From Hemibagrus wyckioides (lineage: Eukaryota > Chordata > Actinopteri > Siluriformes > Bagridae), in NCBI RefSeq assembly GCF_019097595.1, contig NC_080723.1, positions 12,934,511-12,998,510 of the forward strand: a stretch of 64,000 nucleotides of DNA. Direction: 5' to 3'. A program made the position numbers and the translations under genes. This document shows positions 50,696 to 64,000 of the stretch, one piece after another (position 1 is the stretch's first letter; the number at the start of each line of letters is the position of its first letter). The notes under the pieces were generated by a model. It saw only the letters and a program-made list of their open reading frames with translations, ran no database searches and was not told where the DNA came from.

Positions 50696-53600
50696 CAATC
50701 TACTAGGTAGATCTCAACCTAAATGATGTGTTATGTGTCATATATTACCTGTCTTCTCAGGTCTAAAATATATTTAAAATGGCTAATGTTTAATATAATC
50801 AAATTTTAATTGAATCTGTTCGTAGCAAGGAACAGTTTAAACACTTTAGAGTCATTTGGGAAGATGCTACAAGAAACGATAGCATGACCGTACTTGACTC
50901 AAAAGTAATGTCATCAATATTAGTCAAATCCTCCTTTTGCCATGGAAAAAAAGTTCAGCCCTGAGGTTACTTTCAAAGTAGTGAAACAGCCAAATTTCTG
51001 TGTTATAAAACTTATCTGTTCCTCTCCACTCTCCAAAAATCATGAAGTAATTTTAAACAACTCTCACAAGCACATGCTTTTAATGGTGACGAATGTGATG
51101 CATCTGCAAATTCATATCATGATGCGTAAATGACTTTATAAATTAGATTATAACGGTATAAAAATGTGCCATAAAATCTTTAATGATGGGAATTTTGGCA
51201 AACGATTTAATTAATACCTCTGCTATTGAGATGCCCTTTTTAAGAATTATGTAACCCTGAAAACTACTAAACAGTTTTTTATTCACATTATGACCTTGCT
51301 GTATGATGCCGAATTCCTGTGAATGCTGTCAGTAAAGCTCAGATAGCATCTGAAATGTGCAACTATGGCCCATTATCCTAGCGGCTGTGATTTCAGTCCT
51401 GTACGGTGGCTTAGAAAAGACCTTATTATTACAGATACAAAGGACATACCTGAGCAGTGAAAACCATTTTAATACAAACAGATCATTTCACTTCTTCCAG
51501 GGACAATGGCTTCAGCAAAGATCCCGCAAGTTAAGCTGTATTGATTTTTATAGCATTTCTGAAAGAGCCCTATTTCCAGGACCCTGTCCTCAGCTCGGCT
51601 CTGGTATTTAGCATATTGGTTTGGAGACTAAGCTCTGCCTGGGTTTGGATCAATCTGTGAAAAGTCACATCCTCTCTCCAGCTCCAGCTGCAGTCAAAGG
51701 CAGTATGTCTGCTCTTCTCTGAAAGCAGAATGAAAGCGTGCAAGTTCCCCTGTGGGAACTCCCTGGACAGTCCTGCTTAATCCATATATCATACCCCATT
51801 CACTGTTTGTCCAGGTCAGCCAGCCCCTTGGAAAAGTGGTGGAGAGGATGCAAGCTGTCTCTAACAACAAAGCACAGAGTTCTTACAGTGCTGTGATCGC
51901 AGAGGCCTATCAGAAGTAGCACCAAATCCACAGCTGTCAGAGCACAACGAGTGCAGGCTCATTTATATCTTCACAACTGTCAGTTTGACTTTCTTAATCC
52001 AAATCTATAAGCACATGGCTGCCAGGTTTCCTGCCAGCTAGGTTATCTTAAAGCTTTAGGTCTGTCATTCTATCTAACTGCCTATTTGGTGTAAATTTAA
52101 ATATCTAGCCAGTCAGATCTTTTTTGTTTTTGCTTTTCCGCAAGCCAGATTAAAGTTTATGGAAGTTTGGCTAGCAAATAAAGGCCTGTGCCTGTGACAC
52201 ATTTGATTACTAAGTATGACTTGATATCACACTCTATGCACGTTGTCTTAAAATGGTGCCATAAAATAGAATTTTAAGCACTTTTATAAGTCAATTAAGG
52301 CAAAGCTGTGTGTTCCTCAGGCTTAGTGTCAAGTCAGCCTGCACCACACACCACCATCAGCTCCATATGGCCACACCAAACACACCACCCAGACGCCATT
52401 CTGGGCCAACGGGGGGTTCCTTTTCGAGCATATGTGTGTACACAAACTGAAATGTAAACAAGCTCTGTGTGTGAATGCAATCTTGTTTCATCTGTCTTTG
52501 CCCTCTAGTCTTTGTGTTAGTTAGTGTTTTGTGAGTCTGTTTAAATCATATTCCCTTGCTTATTCTTTCTCACAGTTAAAAAAGCAGAACTAAAGTGAAA
52601 AGCCAATTTCCTGAGCTTTCCTTAACCAACCCCCCGACCCCCCTCCCTCCCATTGTATGTAGTGTAAGCTAAAGCAAAAAATGTGCTTTTGTTATGCTTA
52701 GAGACTCTCTTGCCATTTATCAACTGAGATCATCCTACCATCATTTCTAAGGATCTTTCTGCAGGCAGTCTGTTTATCTAATGCTGCATATGGCATCCGA
52801 GCACTTACTTTTCCATTATTCAGGCTTAAATGAAGCATAAATTGTCTTTATAGCTTTGAGGTGTGAACTCCTGGGGCCCCAAATGATTTGTTATTAGCTA
52901 ATGAACGTGATTTCACTCTGTTTAAGTAGCTACATCAGCCTAAGTGCTGATAAATATGGGTTTAGTTTAACCCAGTGCTGAAACACACTACTTGGCATTT
53001 ATAAAATATAAATAATAAGCATTTAGATCCATCCTTTAGTTTCCATTGAGAGACAAAACCACACAAATGCCAGTGAAAAAGAAAAAAATAACCCCACCTG
53101 TTTATCTGACACACTGAAACACTAAAGCATCCATTTCTAATACCCACAGAATTCTACACATTTATACACCGTCAGTACTCACACACACATGTAGTGCACA
53201 TGTAAGCACGTGTGTTTTTTGTTGGATACAGTATGTGCCACAAGACTCCACATTAAGAAGAAAAGCAAAACGTTGTCCACTTATGGGAGCTCAACCAAAT
53301 ACCAAGGCTGCATCTTTAAGATGCCTAAACCTTTACACACAATGGCCCTCTTCATCCGACTGTAAACCTGTAAGGAATGCTGGGTAACCTTGCTGACATC
53401 GTCAGCATTTCCAAACACCTGGTACACTGAGCTATCTTCTCATGCCATTTGCCTTGATGAAAGTTAAAGATGAGAGCAAAAAAGTGTGTGTGTGTGGATT
53501 AGTAAAACTGGAAGGGTTAAAGTTGCCTACATTGTGTCCAGATTGTGTCCCAATCCTCAGACAGAATGGGTCAGGTAACAGTTTAAATCTCTCAAACTGC

Positions 53601-54111
53601 GTCCCTCACACTCCCAAACACCGCTATGGGCCAAGGGAAGGGATTTCACCCCCTGAAATACCTGGCACGTTGACAGCAGACCTATGGCCAAACCAACCTT
53701 CTGAAGACCGAACTTCATTTTATTTTAGGAAACATCTATTATCCAAGCAAATTGCCTTTCAAGAATATTTGACTTGAGAAATGTCAGCAGCGGGTGGCAA
53801 ACTGTGCCTGGCCTCAGCCAATTCTTCTAAAAGTGAAAATAAAAGATTAATTCTGGGGCAGTGGAAAGAAATTTGTCTAATCTGCCATTTTTGATATATA
53901 GATATTAAAAAGAGCTGAAGTGGCAAAGCAGTCCATTTATATCACTTTGCGCAAAATGTGCATGAGAAGTTTACTTAGCTTTCTGCCGGACCTCTGAATG
54001 AGGTTTTTATCAGAGGTTATAGGCCTATTTTGGGATGCAATTTAAGGAACCTGGATGGTAATCCACATGCCACCACAGGGTAGAAACACCCTCCTTCCCA
54101 AAAATGTGGTT
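50696..54111. other. znf469 upstream/intronic DNA, no genes seen
   Basis: The sequence is mostly unique and low in simple repeats. No exon is recognised; a 111-codon plus-strand frame at 53,442-53,777 resembles no protein. The segment 52,700-52,960 is repeat-free and contains homeodomain-type TAAT words (TTATTAGCTAATG), so it is a candidate conserved element only. Confidence 0.45.
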
Positions 54112-54115
54112 AGAA

Positions 54116-54151
<36 letters not shown>

Positions 54152-54476
54152 GGCATGCTTCTATATCCCTTTGGGGACCAAATATCTGATATTTTTTTAC
54201 TTTTGTGAGGACATTTGGCTTTCAATGAAAACTTATTTTTTTAATGAAAACTGTAGCTTTTATTAAAAAAACAAGAACAACAACAAACAAAGCCAAAGCT
54301 TTCCATTTGGTTACAGAGTTTAAAGTTTGTGTTTGAGTAAGATATGAGAATAGAATCATTTACATTAATAATTATAATTTGGCAGTAGAGGGTCCTCACC
54401 AGGAGAGTTAGTATAGTAAGACAAAATGAATGTGTATGTGTGCGTGTGTGTGTGTATGTGTGCGTGTGTGTGTGTA

Positions 54477-54508
<32 letters not shown>

Positions 54509-54520
54509 TGTGTGTGGGAT
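54112..54520. mobile_element. TG-flanked dispersed teleost repeat
   Basis: Unique-looking DNA lies between two (TG)n tracts at 54,115-54,150 and 54,429-54,518. The wording TATCCCTTTGGGGACCAAAT, TTTGTGAGGACATTTGG and GGGTCCTCACCAGGA matches a repeat I remember from many fish genomes (CTTGTGGGGACCAAATGTCC type). It looks like a short non-autonomous element bounded by microsatellites. The family name is not known to me. Confidence 0.5.
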
Positions 54521-56691
54521 GGGGGTGTGTAATTCCAGAAGCTCCCCGTACCCCCTCCTAAGTTTCCCCTTTTCCTTTCCTTCAGACAGTTTTTATTACC
54601 AGTACATTTTTGACCCAGTCTGTTTCCATATTGCTAACCACCTCATTCCACAAACATGATGGAATCTTTGTTTCGGGGCATTTAAAAAGTAATTTTTTCC
54701 CACTTTTGACACAATTTCCCAAATGCCTACAGGCTCATGGAATATTACTCAGGACCTGAGCAAGCAGGAAGAAAATGATCTTATAACAAGGGATGACTCA
54801 ATTGACAGGATATTTTAAAGAAATGGCAGTTGTTTTGTTTTAACCTCTTAATAACTATGATTATCTTAGTTTAAGTAATTAGTCTTCTGTGTAATGTTTT
54901 TCCACGAAAAGCTTAGTATCATATACATGCTCTAGCCTGGAGCAGACTGTTAGTTGCGATTTCAAACAGTACAAATGTATGGACGGAAAATCTTTTCTTC
55001 AACCCATATATGGTCCAGAATGTGTTGGACGCAGACAATGAGGCCAGTCAGCTGAAACAAGCAGAATGAATCAGATTTTTTGCCTTGTACTAAGTGCAAT
55101 TTATTACATTACCTAACTAGCTCATTCATCACTTTCATATGTTCATCATCTTCTGTTCAGTAATATTTTATATGCAAGCCTTTTCTTCGCTGAAATCCAT
55201 CTTAATAGCTGACAATTTATCTTGCCATAGGCCTTTAATTCAAAGTTAAAATCAGACTCATCCATTGCAGGACCTGGATCTTGGCCCCTGATTTGCATTT
55301 ATTTGCTCTCAGTAAGAGACTTTCTGTGTGAGAGAGAGAGAGAAAAAAAGAGGCACCATCTGTCATAGGACATGAAAAAGTTCTAGAAGCTTGGCTCTGA
55401 TCGATGATATGTGGGTTCTAGGAGCTTGGCTAAGGCCGGTGTTTACTTCCATTTCTTTCCATATCCTCTCAGCAGCCTCCAAAGCCGACATCAGTCCAGC
55501 ACTGTGTGAAGGAAGAACGCTGATTCTCTCACTCTGTTTCACTAAAAGCGTACTATGGAGTTCATTTAGGGATAGTCTAAGCTAAAATGATGGCCTAAGT
55601 CTCACTGCCAAACTGCGCCCTAGCGTCCCTGTCCATATGGCTTTGCTGTTTGCGCGTATCATCTGAGAAAGAGCTCAGCAAAGGCCAATTATGTCACTCA
55701 GGAATTATTTCTGAATTGTGATTAGAAGTTATATCTGATTAACTTAGCTCTGAGGACCAAGCACACAGAGACAGACAGAACTATTTTAAAGACAAAGGAA
55801 AATCACATGAAATATTGGTTTAATTTAGTTCTATACTGAATGTGTGTGGGGGGTGTTGGTGTGACGATGTCGGCTTGAGTGGCAGGTATATGGTGATATA
55901 TGGGGAGGAGGCACCCTGGGCTCACTCTTATGGACTTCCTGCCTGCAGGTTGAAGAACTCTGGCCTTGCACTCTACTTCCAGTTCCTTTCTTTATATTTC
56001 ACAAATGTCTGTCAACATAAGTAATTACCTTCACATGTAGATTTTAAAAACATTATATTGCTACATTTCAATTGTTTTTGCATATGTTTCAATATCTGTA
56101 CACATTTGCTAATGTAGCTTCTAATACCAAACTCATCAGGGCTTTACTGGGAAGCTTTACTGTGATTAATGTAAACACATGCACACACTTTCAAACCCAC
56201 ACAAAGAGGCCCTGTGATATTCTGTCAAAAGCAGAGATGAAAGGAATGATGGGCTGGAAGTCAGACATTTCCCATTAAGTTGACAGGATCATCTGATTAA
56301 TGCTCAGCCTGTCTACCTAACCTCTTACCTCTCTTTCTTTCAGGCTCTCTCATATGTTCCAGTCCCAAAAGAATTGCTGCTTAAATATAATGCATGAACA
56401 GGGATACTTTAATCCCCATTCTCTCTTGTTTCCTTATTCACAGTGAGGTGATAGCATCGGGCAGAGCAGCGAGAGCTGGAATGGGCTTGGGGAGGGGCGA
56501 ATGGGCTCAGACAGGTCAGGTCTCTGCTATTGCAACTGTAAAAGTAAGCAGAACTACGAGGTGAAAAGAAGACTCTGAAAGCAGTGATCTCATCAATGGT
56601 GCAAGGTTAAAAACCAGGGGCAAGAGTGCAAAGTTTAAAAAGAGGACACATTAAGTCATTAAGTATATGTGTGCAGTTTAAAGGCAATTAA

Positions 56692-56692
<1 letters not shown>
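54521..56692. other. Upstream DNA, no genes seen
   Basis: Mostly unique sequence with a short GA tract near 55,330. No exon, RNA gene or transposon is recognised. Confidence 0.5.

Positions 56693-56770
<78 letters not shown>
56693..56770. repeat. (TA)n microsatellite
   Basis: About 38 uninterrupted TA units. Confidence 0.97.
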
Positions 56771-56774
<4 letters not shown>

Positions 56775-59700
56775 GGAGGACTGGATATTAACTTTTCTGG
56801 AATAAATTGGTATTAATGTAATTTTTGTTGTTTCAAAACAGCCTTTGGCCATCAATACGATGAGTGGTTCACTGCAGTCACATCATTATTTCATTTATTT
56901 GGCACATTCTATTTAAGTTTTTCCTGCAAGGCCAAAAGCAGTAGTTGGCCAGCCAAAAGCAGAAGGGAATTCCAGGCACTGAATGCGTGAGTCACGTTGT
57001 ACTAGCATTTTCCTAAATCACAGTAACTTTAAATAGTCTAAGGAAATGTCCAAATGACTCAATTATAACTCAGCCTTTTTAAGTCTATCAGTACATAATG
57101 TGCTATTTGTGAGTCAGACAGTAAAATACAAGTGTACAGTCTCTTAACACTGCTATTGGCACAAAAAAAAAGAACAAAAAACCCAAAATGTAAATCAATG
57201 ATTCTTCTGCCTGAGAGGAACCCGAGACAGAAAAATTCAATTCTTATTTCTACTCAAAACTTTAAACTTCACTGAACTCTATAGTTCTTTAACAACAAAC
57301 CAAACCCACATATTTTCACGTACGTGTGCGTTTAGCATATTTCTCACAGAGGCAGCATAAAGGCACCTCAGACAAGAACCTACAGTCACCAGTGGAAACA
57401 ATAACAAGTAGACTCACTCTCACAAAGGGCTCACACATTCAGCACCAAGCCAGTGCCTTTTCTGCACCCACTGCTCTCTGATTCTAACTATATCCTTTTA
57501 TTGTGATTGTTTATATTGTGCTGTGGGAGCCCACGTGGTATGCATCCTGTTCAAACCACTTTATGGTAATGGTTTGGAAATATCTAAAGCAATTAAAACA
57601 AAAATGAAGGGAAACTGATGGAGGCAGTGCTGTGGATTCCACTGTGGCACAGACTAATTACCCAACCCATGGTCACCTCTCTGTAGAAGCATTTTTAAAC
57701 AACCCCAGGATAATAGCCTACTACTGTACCTGGAAGAGTCCCCCTCTGCTGAAATGTAATGATTTCACATTGCCCTGACACCCAGAATGCTGAAAGATTT
57801 TGATCAAGGGAATGACAGTAGCAGAAGGGAGCCTTCAGAAGAGGAAGGAGCTGTCAGACCTGGAGAGAACGCAGATATCGTCCTGAGTGAGAAACAGCTT
57901 GAAGCTCAGCTTTCTTAATTCACCCTCCCACCTGAGGAATTATGATGAATGAAAATAATAAGCATAATTAATGTAATCATTTCAGCATTTGGAAAATGCC
58001 TGAGGGTTGTTTTTACACTGAATTGCTGTATTTCAGTGGTCTAAAATTTGGTCAGTGAGTTTGCCAGTCCCTCTGGTGAATAGCTTTCACTCTTATGGTG
58101 AGGCTTTGAGGCTGGCGGCGGGGTGCTGGTGCATGCTGGGATGTCCCTGATGTGAGCTGCTGTTTATGTGGACGAAGGACTGCCTGATGTGTCGCAGCAG
58201 CGTGGCGAACAGCCGGCGCTGAAAAGGGGCTCTGTGCGGGTCTGCAGATCACTTTACACATCCACGTCCTGCTTCCGCCCCCTCTCTGCACAGGCAGCCT
58301 AGTGTACCCGCTCTGATGGAGGGGAAAAACAACCCAAAACAGAGGGGTTCAGTCCACCCAGCAGCCCAGCACAGAACCCTATTCATCTTCCTCTGCTGCT
58401 CCAGGATGACTTTATTTTTCAAATTCACAAATATCCCCCTGTGAAAAGCCTGAGATCAATGAGAGAGCTAATGCTTGCTTTTCTCTATCCTGCTGGACAT
58501 CTAAGGCCTCTCATTCACACACTCATGTGTAGATGCGTGCATGTGTGTGTGTTTTAGAGATCCTACAGAGTTAATAAGCTGTATTACTAGGCTCATTAGA
58601 TGCCTAGAGCTGCCAGCAGATTCCTGTGAAGAGCAGGATCTCGGAGGAACTAATGACTGGGACAATGTCACAAAGTTAGCTTCGATGGTGGACTGCGGCT
58701 ATCCCAGTAACATTTGAAAAGGACACATAAACAGAGGGGCAAAGTGGCAGATATGGGGGGAGGATGAAGGTATTAAGGTGCTATTCCTGGAATCCAGGAT
58801 CACCACATGGTGCTGACCACAGTGCATGGGACAAGGCATGTGAGATTGAGGCACCATCAAGAGCTGTATTTATGCAGAGGCCCTTTTCAACGTGGGACAA
58901 GAAGCCAGGGCTATTTAAGATTCCTGGGGAAATGGCAAAGTGGGTGAATAACTACAAAGACAAACAAACCTTGGTGCATTAATGACAGGATAGACTGAGG
59001 TCTGGACCTATTTTTCATCTCTCTTTCATTCATCTTATGAAAGTAGTGTAAGAACTTCTACCTGCACTTTTGTTTTCACTACTGTCCTATGACACTTTTA
59101 ATGATCACTGGACACTCCCTCATTCAGCTTTAAACTCATTAAAAGAGCACCTGATACGGCTGCTGCTACCTGGGGGAATGGGAAAACATCCAGCCTACAC
59201 CCAACTCCCCTCGAACGTCAGTCCTGCATCAGCGTGAGAAGAATGACGCTCTGTACGGGCCATTGCAAGGGCCATTCATAGCTTCAAGCCCTGCTACAGA
59301 GAACCAACTCTGACTGTCTGACACAGAACTGGTACTAATCCACTTTATTGATTATCCATCCTGACAGCCCTTCACATTCGAAACTGTATTCAGAAGGGAC
59401 TGGCCATAGCCACAGTGAACCAGAGCTCACTCTAGGTCTGCCTTGACATTGCCCTTGCATTACTCATGCCCCATAAAGACATGACTCCCATTACTTCCAG
59501 ATCCTCATTAGGCACATTTTAAAAGTGGCTCATTCAATTTGAATTGACTGTGGTTTTTAGATCATCAGTAACCATACTCACAAAATCAAGAAACCTGAAC
59601 CACATTTCATTGGGGTCACTGTAGTACAAATAGAGCCACAAAACTCAGATCAAGAGTAAATTAATTCAGCACATCTCTTGTTTACCCTCCACATATTCCA

Positions 59701-62700
59701 CTGTTAGCCCTGCTGGACATCTTTCTGCATTCCTTCAGGACCATTTGGTTGATGACAAACAGGAGCCTGTACTGAATGTGTGTCTAGGTGCCCAGGGGCG
59801 AGACGTGGTCTGTGCCCCCTGTGGGTGCATCTCTGTTTGGGAACAGTGAGCATGGACCTGATGACCGGCTGGAGAAAGTGTCCTCTGTCCGGCTGGCCTC
59901 TGTGGCCTGTGTGTGGGGTGAAATGCTCTGCCAAGCCAAAGTATGGCACACAGGGCTGTGTACCTTGGAAGCTTTGCTTTTTTACTAATCTGGGTCTTAT
60001 AGAAAATGTAGCCTTTCAAGGGTACTTAATAGAAGGTTTATATAGAACTGACAGAGAAAACAAACTCTTGCCCACAAAATACTGCCCCCTTCTGAAACAA
60101 GTAGAGATCAAGCCTGAGTGACAGTTTCTCATATGTGGATAACAGGATAGCAAACCTCATATAATTGCAGATGTCAACCTTCATAACATTTAGAATGTGC
60201 AACACATTTCATATATTGTATAATTCTCACAGATCGCATCATGTGGTACTGGTTCTTAACTGGTTTATATGTTTTGTATTCACATTCCTAATTCAGCCAG
60301 TTATATCCAAAATAAGATCAAAATCTTGAAATAACAGCAGCATCTCATATCACCTGTCTTTACCAGCCTGCAACATGGATGCTTTGTAGATACTCCAGTT
60401 CATGGGACAGCACCAGAGAGAAAGTCTGTCTAGGTATCATTTAGTGATAAAGATTGGGGCTTCAGAGAAAGAAGTCTGATTACTTCTACAACAACAACAA
60501 CCAAAAAAAATCTGTAATGCATACTTTAACTCTATCCCTCTGCTCATGAATCATACTTTCCCTTTTCTCCATTCCTATTTTTACAGCTGGACACAAGCAG
60601 ATCTGCTCGAGCACTTGTCTCCAGCAGACAGTTGGAAAATGGCACACAACTCTGATTACCTCTGACAGAGTCAGACCATCTGTTCTATGTTCATAAACCG
60701 TGCAAATCGTAGAATATCTACCTAATTAAATGATCTTGTGGTGCAAATATAAGGTCCATGGTAGATTTCCTGTTTAGATATACAAAATAGAATAATAAAT
60801 GCTAAAACAAAAACATTTACAAAGATACCAATATTCAAATGGTTGCTTTGAGCCACTTGCCAAAAAGAGAACCCAGAGAAAATTTCAAATTCTTGACTTG
60901 CAAGCCATATTAAAAAGTATTCTTTTTGTGTACCAAGCTATCCCACTCAGCTGCCGGGTAATACTATACTGTACTGTTTGTATGTGTTGTTCAATAGCAC
61001 TGGTACTACAAGATCATGTGATCGAATGTCCATCAACTTAGACTCAGTTCACCGTGGTAGGTATACAACAAAAAGGAAATGTTGGTGAAAAGAAGCTTTG
61101 TGTCTGCGTGTTTGCTGTGAAGAGCCTGTCTATGTTTAAAATGAGGAAACAGTACCCCTACATTCCTCTGTAATCTCTCCATCTACCACACCAGGAATAG
61201 TAAAGAAAGAAAAGAGAGAGGCCTTGGTAAGTAAGAAAGCGGAAAGGAAAGTTTGAAATATAGGAGAGTAGAGGTCACGTTTTCCAAAGGTTACAGGAAT
61301 ATCATAACCAAGGCAAACAAATGTAAAGCTGCAGCAATGGCTTGTAGACAAAAAAAAAAAAAAAGGTCTGAAAATATGACTCCATATGACTGTTTCATCT
61401 TTCATCACTAACGTTATCAAAACCCTAAATCTGAATTTGACCTTGTCTTTACAAACTTTCTTAAGGGACCAAAATAAAACTTGGTGTGGTTTCATCGACT
61501 GTGCTACCTCAGTGATTTCCTGTAGAGACCTTTGCAAAAGAAAGCCAGCTCACTCATTCATCCAAACAAAGCTAGGAATGAGAGCATGAGATGGGGAATA
61601 TAAGGTGTAATTTACGCCTCTCTCTCATGCATGTGAACCGACCATACCACTGTAGCACCCGAGAGAGCCTCTGATGAATAAACCATTTGGCTGTGGGCCT
61701 CCTGAGATCGGAAACGCTGTCATAGGCCATTAGAGGGACTAGCTGTAGTGAAAAGCCAGGGTCTGTGCTCCTTTCCATCTCAGCTTCTTCTTCTTCTACC
61801 GCTGCTCTCCGCCTTGCTGAAAAACCATTCTTACCCCTGCTAGTGGCTACAGTGCAGCCTCACCCATGGTTTGCTGCATGCCCTTCCATTTAGGTTGGCA
61901 GAGTTTAAATCCCATGACCATAAAGCGCTGAGGCAGGCTACTGTTAACTGGACAAGGGTGGAGCCTGGGTTTGCCCACGGTTGGGCACGCACTCTGAATG
62001 AGCTGCTTTCTCACAAGCACACACTCACAAATAAACTAAAAGACACAAACTCATAAACACAAACACGCAGAACAAATTCCTTAGGGTTGCCAAGCTTTTA
62101 AGTCTCTGAATTATTGTTCTCTCGCACTGGCTCGACCAGCTGCTAACTGTACTTTCAGGCATGCTGTAGCATTTAGAATGGATATTAAGTATAGCATGGA
62201 TTTGACTTCTAATAGCACCCTTATTAAGGGTTTTCTGTTATTGTTTTGCATTTCTTTAGATTTTCAAGGTGAAGAGGTTGTCTTTTTAAGAATCTGTTTA
62301 GAGAGGTTTTTCTGAAGGAGATGAAAATGATATACAAGCCTATAAAAGCTTTCTAAAATGTGAAAAAAGCAAAAGCACCTCAGAAAACATAAAAATGACA
62401 TCTCCTCTGTGGCCCTTAAAGGGGTTAGTGCAAAGTGGATGGAAAGAATTTCTCAAGACAAAACCTATCCGCTTGATAAACTCTAAAAAGTCGTTGCTTT
62501 GAAAAGAAACTCAGATGTTGCAGATGATGGCTGTGCTGAAGGGTTCTAGGTGTGTGCTTTTGCCAGACAAGGACTTGTTTCATTGTCTAAGACTGTGTTG
62601 ACAAATGTATGACTTGTGAGCTGCATACTTGCTGCCAGCCCATGAAGTTGTATAATCAGTGCCAATTGGTGATGCAATCCCTCTATCCAGCCACTCCAGC

Positions 62701-64000
62701 TGATCTTTCCTTGTAAAAGAACACAGCCTCTGGTCGGAGTGGGAAAAGTGATGTCATGCTGGAATTAAAGAGGCACCGCTGACCTTCTGGAGAGGATATA
62801 GGTGGTGGGGGTGGGTGGGTTTTGTGTTAGCATACCTCTGGTATTCTATACTACTGCCTGAAAGCTCTTAAACCCATTTATCAGCAGTGCTTATCTGATT
62901 CTATGTAAAGTAATGGTGTACTGCGTAATTGTGTCCTTGGCAGGTAACCCACTGCATTTTAGGTTGTCTGAACAAATATCTGAGTGGAATGTAATTGCTG
63001 GAACTACAAGAAGGATGGAGTAAAAGAAAAGGTGAAAGTGGAAAAGAAAGAAATGAGGAGGTGTGGTGTTGTCTTCAGCAGCTCCTGCTGATGATGGAAT
63101 TTCTGGGCTCAGAGGAAAAGTGGTTAGCATTGCTACTGTGCAGTTCAGTGGAAAGAAGAGGAATGGAGAAAGGCCATTAAAGCCCATTATCTTCCCAGAG
63201 CTGCTCATGTCTGTACATGGAGACTGAGCTCTAAGGGTCATCAGGGTCTCTGCAACTTTCTGAGGTGAAGTTGCCAGGGGCCAGGAAGCCTTGCTATAGA
63301 TTCTTTCAAAGGTATGTTTCCCTCGAACCTTTTTTTTGGGCGGGGGGGGGTTGGGGGTTAGAAGTATGTCTCAGACCTCAGGCCTTTTCCATTAATGCCA
63401 TGTGAAATCCTGTGGCATATGGCTGCTCCACCCATTCTGAAAATAAACAATGGCACTCCTGTCTTTTCCATTTATCCACTTGTTGAAAAAGAGAACACCA
63501 GGAAAGTCTATAAATGAAAAAAGGAGACAAGAACAACAGAGAAAACCTTGAAAAAAGCTGACAGTAATAGAGATGTGTGTGTGTGTCTCTCTCTCTCTCT
63601 CTCTGTGTGTGTCTGACAGAGAGAGAGAAAGAGATAGTCAAAGAAAGTGAGAAAAAGTGCTCTGCCACACCAATGGTCCAGTAAACCTCTCTGTGTTATT
63701 GCATGTTTCTAAGCACTAGCTGTTTTTATTGCTGCTGTAGGCTCACAAAAGCCTTTAGGACTTCAGGGCAAAAGGTGTTTTATCAAGCTACTAAGCTCTG
63801 GAGAAACTCCAAAATGAACATCCATCTTTCTGTATGAAAAGCTTGCTCTGACAGCAATCACCACTAACAAGATGTTACAAACACTTGCTTTTTGCCTTTC
63901 AGCTTCTCCCTGGCTGCTTTGTTTCCTCCTACTGTCTCCGAGTGAGTGAACACACTCATAGTCACTCACACACATGCATATAGTCTCTCCCTCTTAGAGA
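56771..64000. other. Upstream/intergenic DNA to the right edge, no genes seen
   Basis: About 7 kb without a recognisable exon. Two GC-richer islands, about 58,080-58,290 and 59,760-59,950, have open frames in several frames at once, typical of GC-rich non-coding DNA, though an untranslated exon or promoter could lie there. Small (TG)n/(CT)n tracts occur near 63,575-63,620. Confidence 0.45.

Noticed and set aside
50495..50698. Open frame of repeated YLSI units
   Set aside because: It is the translation of the GATA/GACA array.
53442..53777. 111-codon plus-strand frame
   Set aside because: No domain or family resemblance, and no neighbouring exon or splice signal supports it.
59704..60121. GC-richer island with overlapping frames on both strands
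   Set aside because: Several frames are open at once and none resembles a protein; it may be an untranslated exon but nothing supports this directly.

Overview
The window is vertebrate nuclear DNA, almost certainly from a ray-finned fish and probably an ostariophysan (catfish-like) teleost. The evidence is spliced genes with GT/AG introns, AT-rich and very microsatellite-rich intergenic DNA, Tc1-like transposon remains, and a dispersed repeat at about 14.6 kb whose wording I associate with catfish and related genomes. There is no bacterial or viral gene organisation here. Three protein-coding genes can be recognised.

Region 1 (1-9.0 kb, minus strand) holds the 5' end of rassf8, a Ras-association-domain protein. 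Only its first coding exon (675-777) is inside; the remaining exons lie left of position 1. A CpG-rich block at 8.62-8.96 kb with a good minus-strand splice donor is the likely untranslated first exon and promoter. The intron between carries a palindromic Tc1-like element and several microsatellites.

Region 2 (10.1-19.25 kb, plus strand) is a complete kras coding region. Three common coding exons are followed by both mutually alternative last exons, 4A and 4B, giving 189- and 188-residue products. Residues 1-150 appear identical to human KRAS. The 3' UTR is about 2 kb, ends at an AATAAA near 19,226, and includes a block that matches the human KRAS 3' UTR as I remember it. rassf8 and kras are head to head, the same orientation as on human 12p12, so a Ras GTPase and a Ras-association protein form an old divergent pair.

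Region 3 (19.25-37.6 kb) has no recognisable host gene. It contains a decayed Tc1-like transposase, a short decayed LINE reverse transcriptase, many (CT), (CA), (GA) and (TAAA) tracts, and a diverged ~18-bp minisatellite at 28.53-29.17 kb.

Region 4 (37.6-49.35 kb, minus strand) is one uninterrupted 11.6-kb coding exon of 3,854 codons, identified as znf469, a giant zinc-finger protein. Its putative 5' UTR carries two short AUG uORFs just downstream of a splice acceptor.

Region 5 (49.35-64 kb) is upstream/intronic DNA of znf469 without recognisable exons. It has a GATA/GACA satellite-like tract, a TG-flanked dispersed repeat and a long (TA) run.

I see no new biochemical system. The observations most worth following are the kras-znf469 linkage, the uORFs, the palindromic elements, the minisatellite and the transcribed CT tract in the kras 3' UTR.
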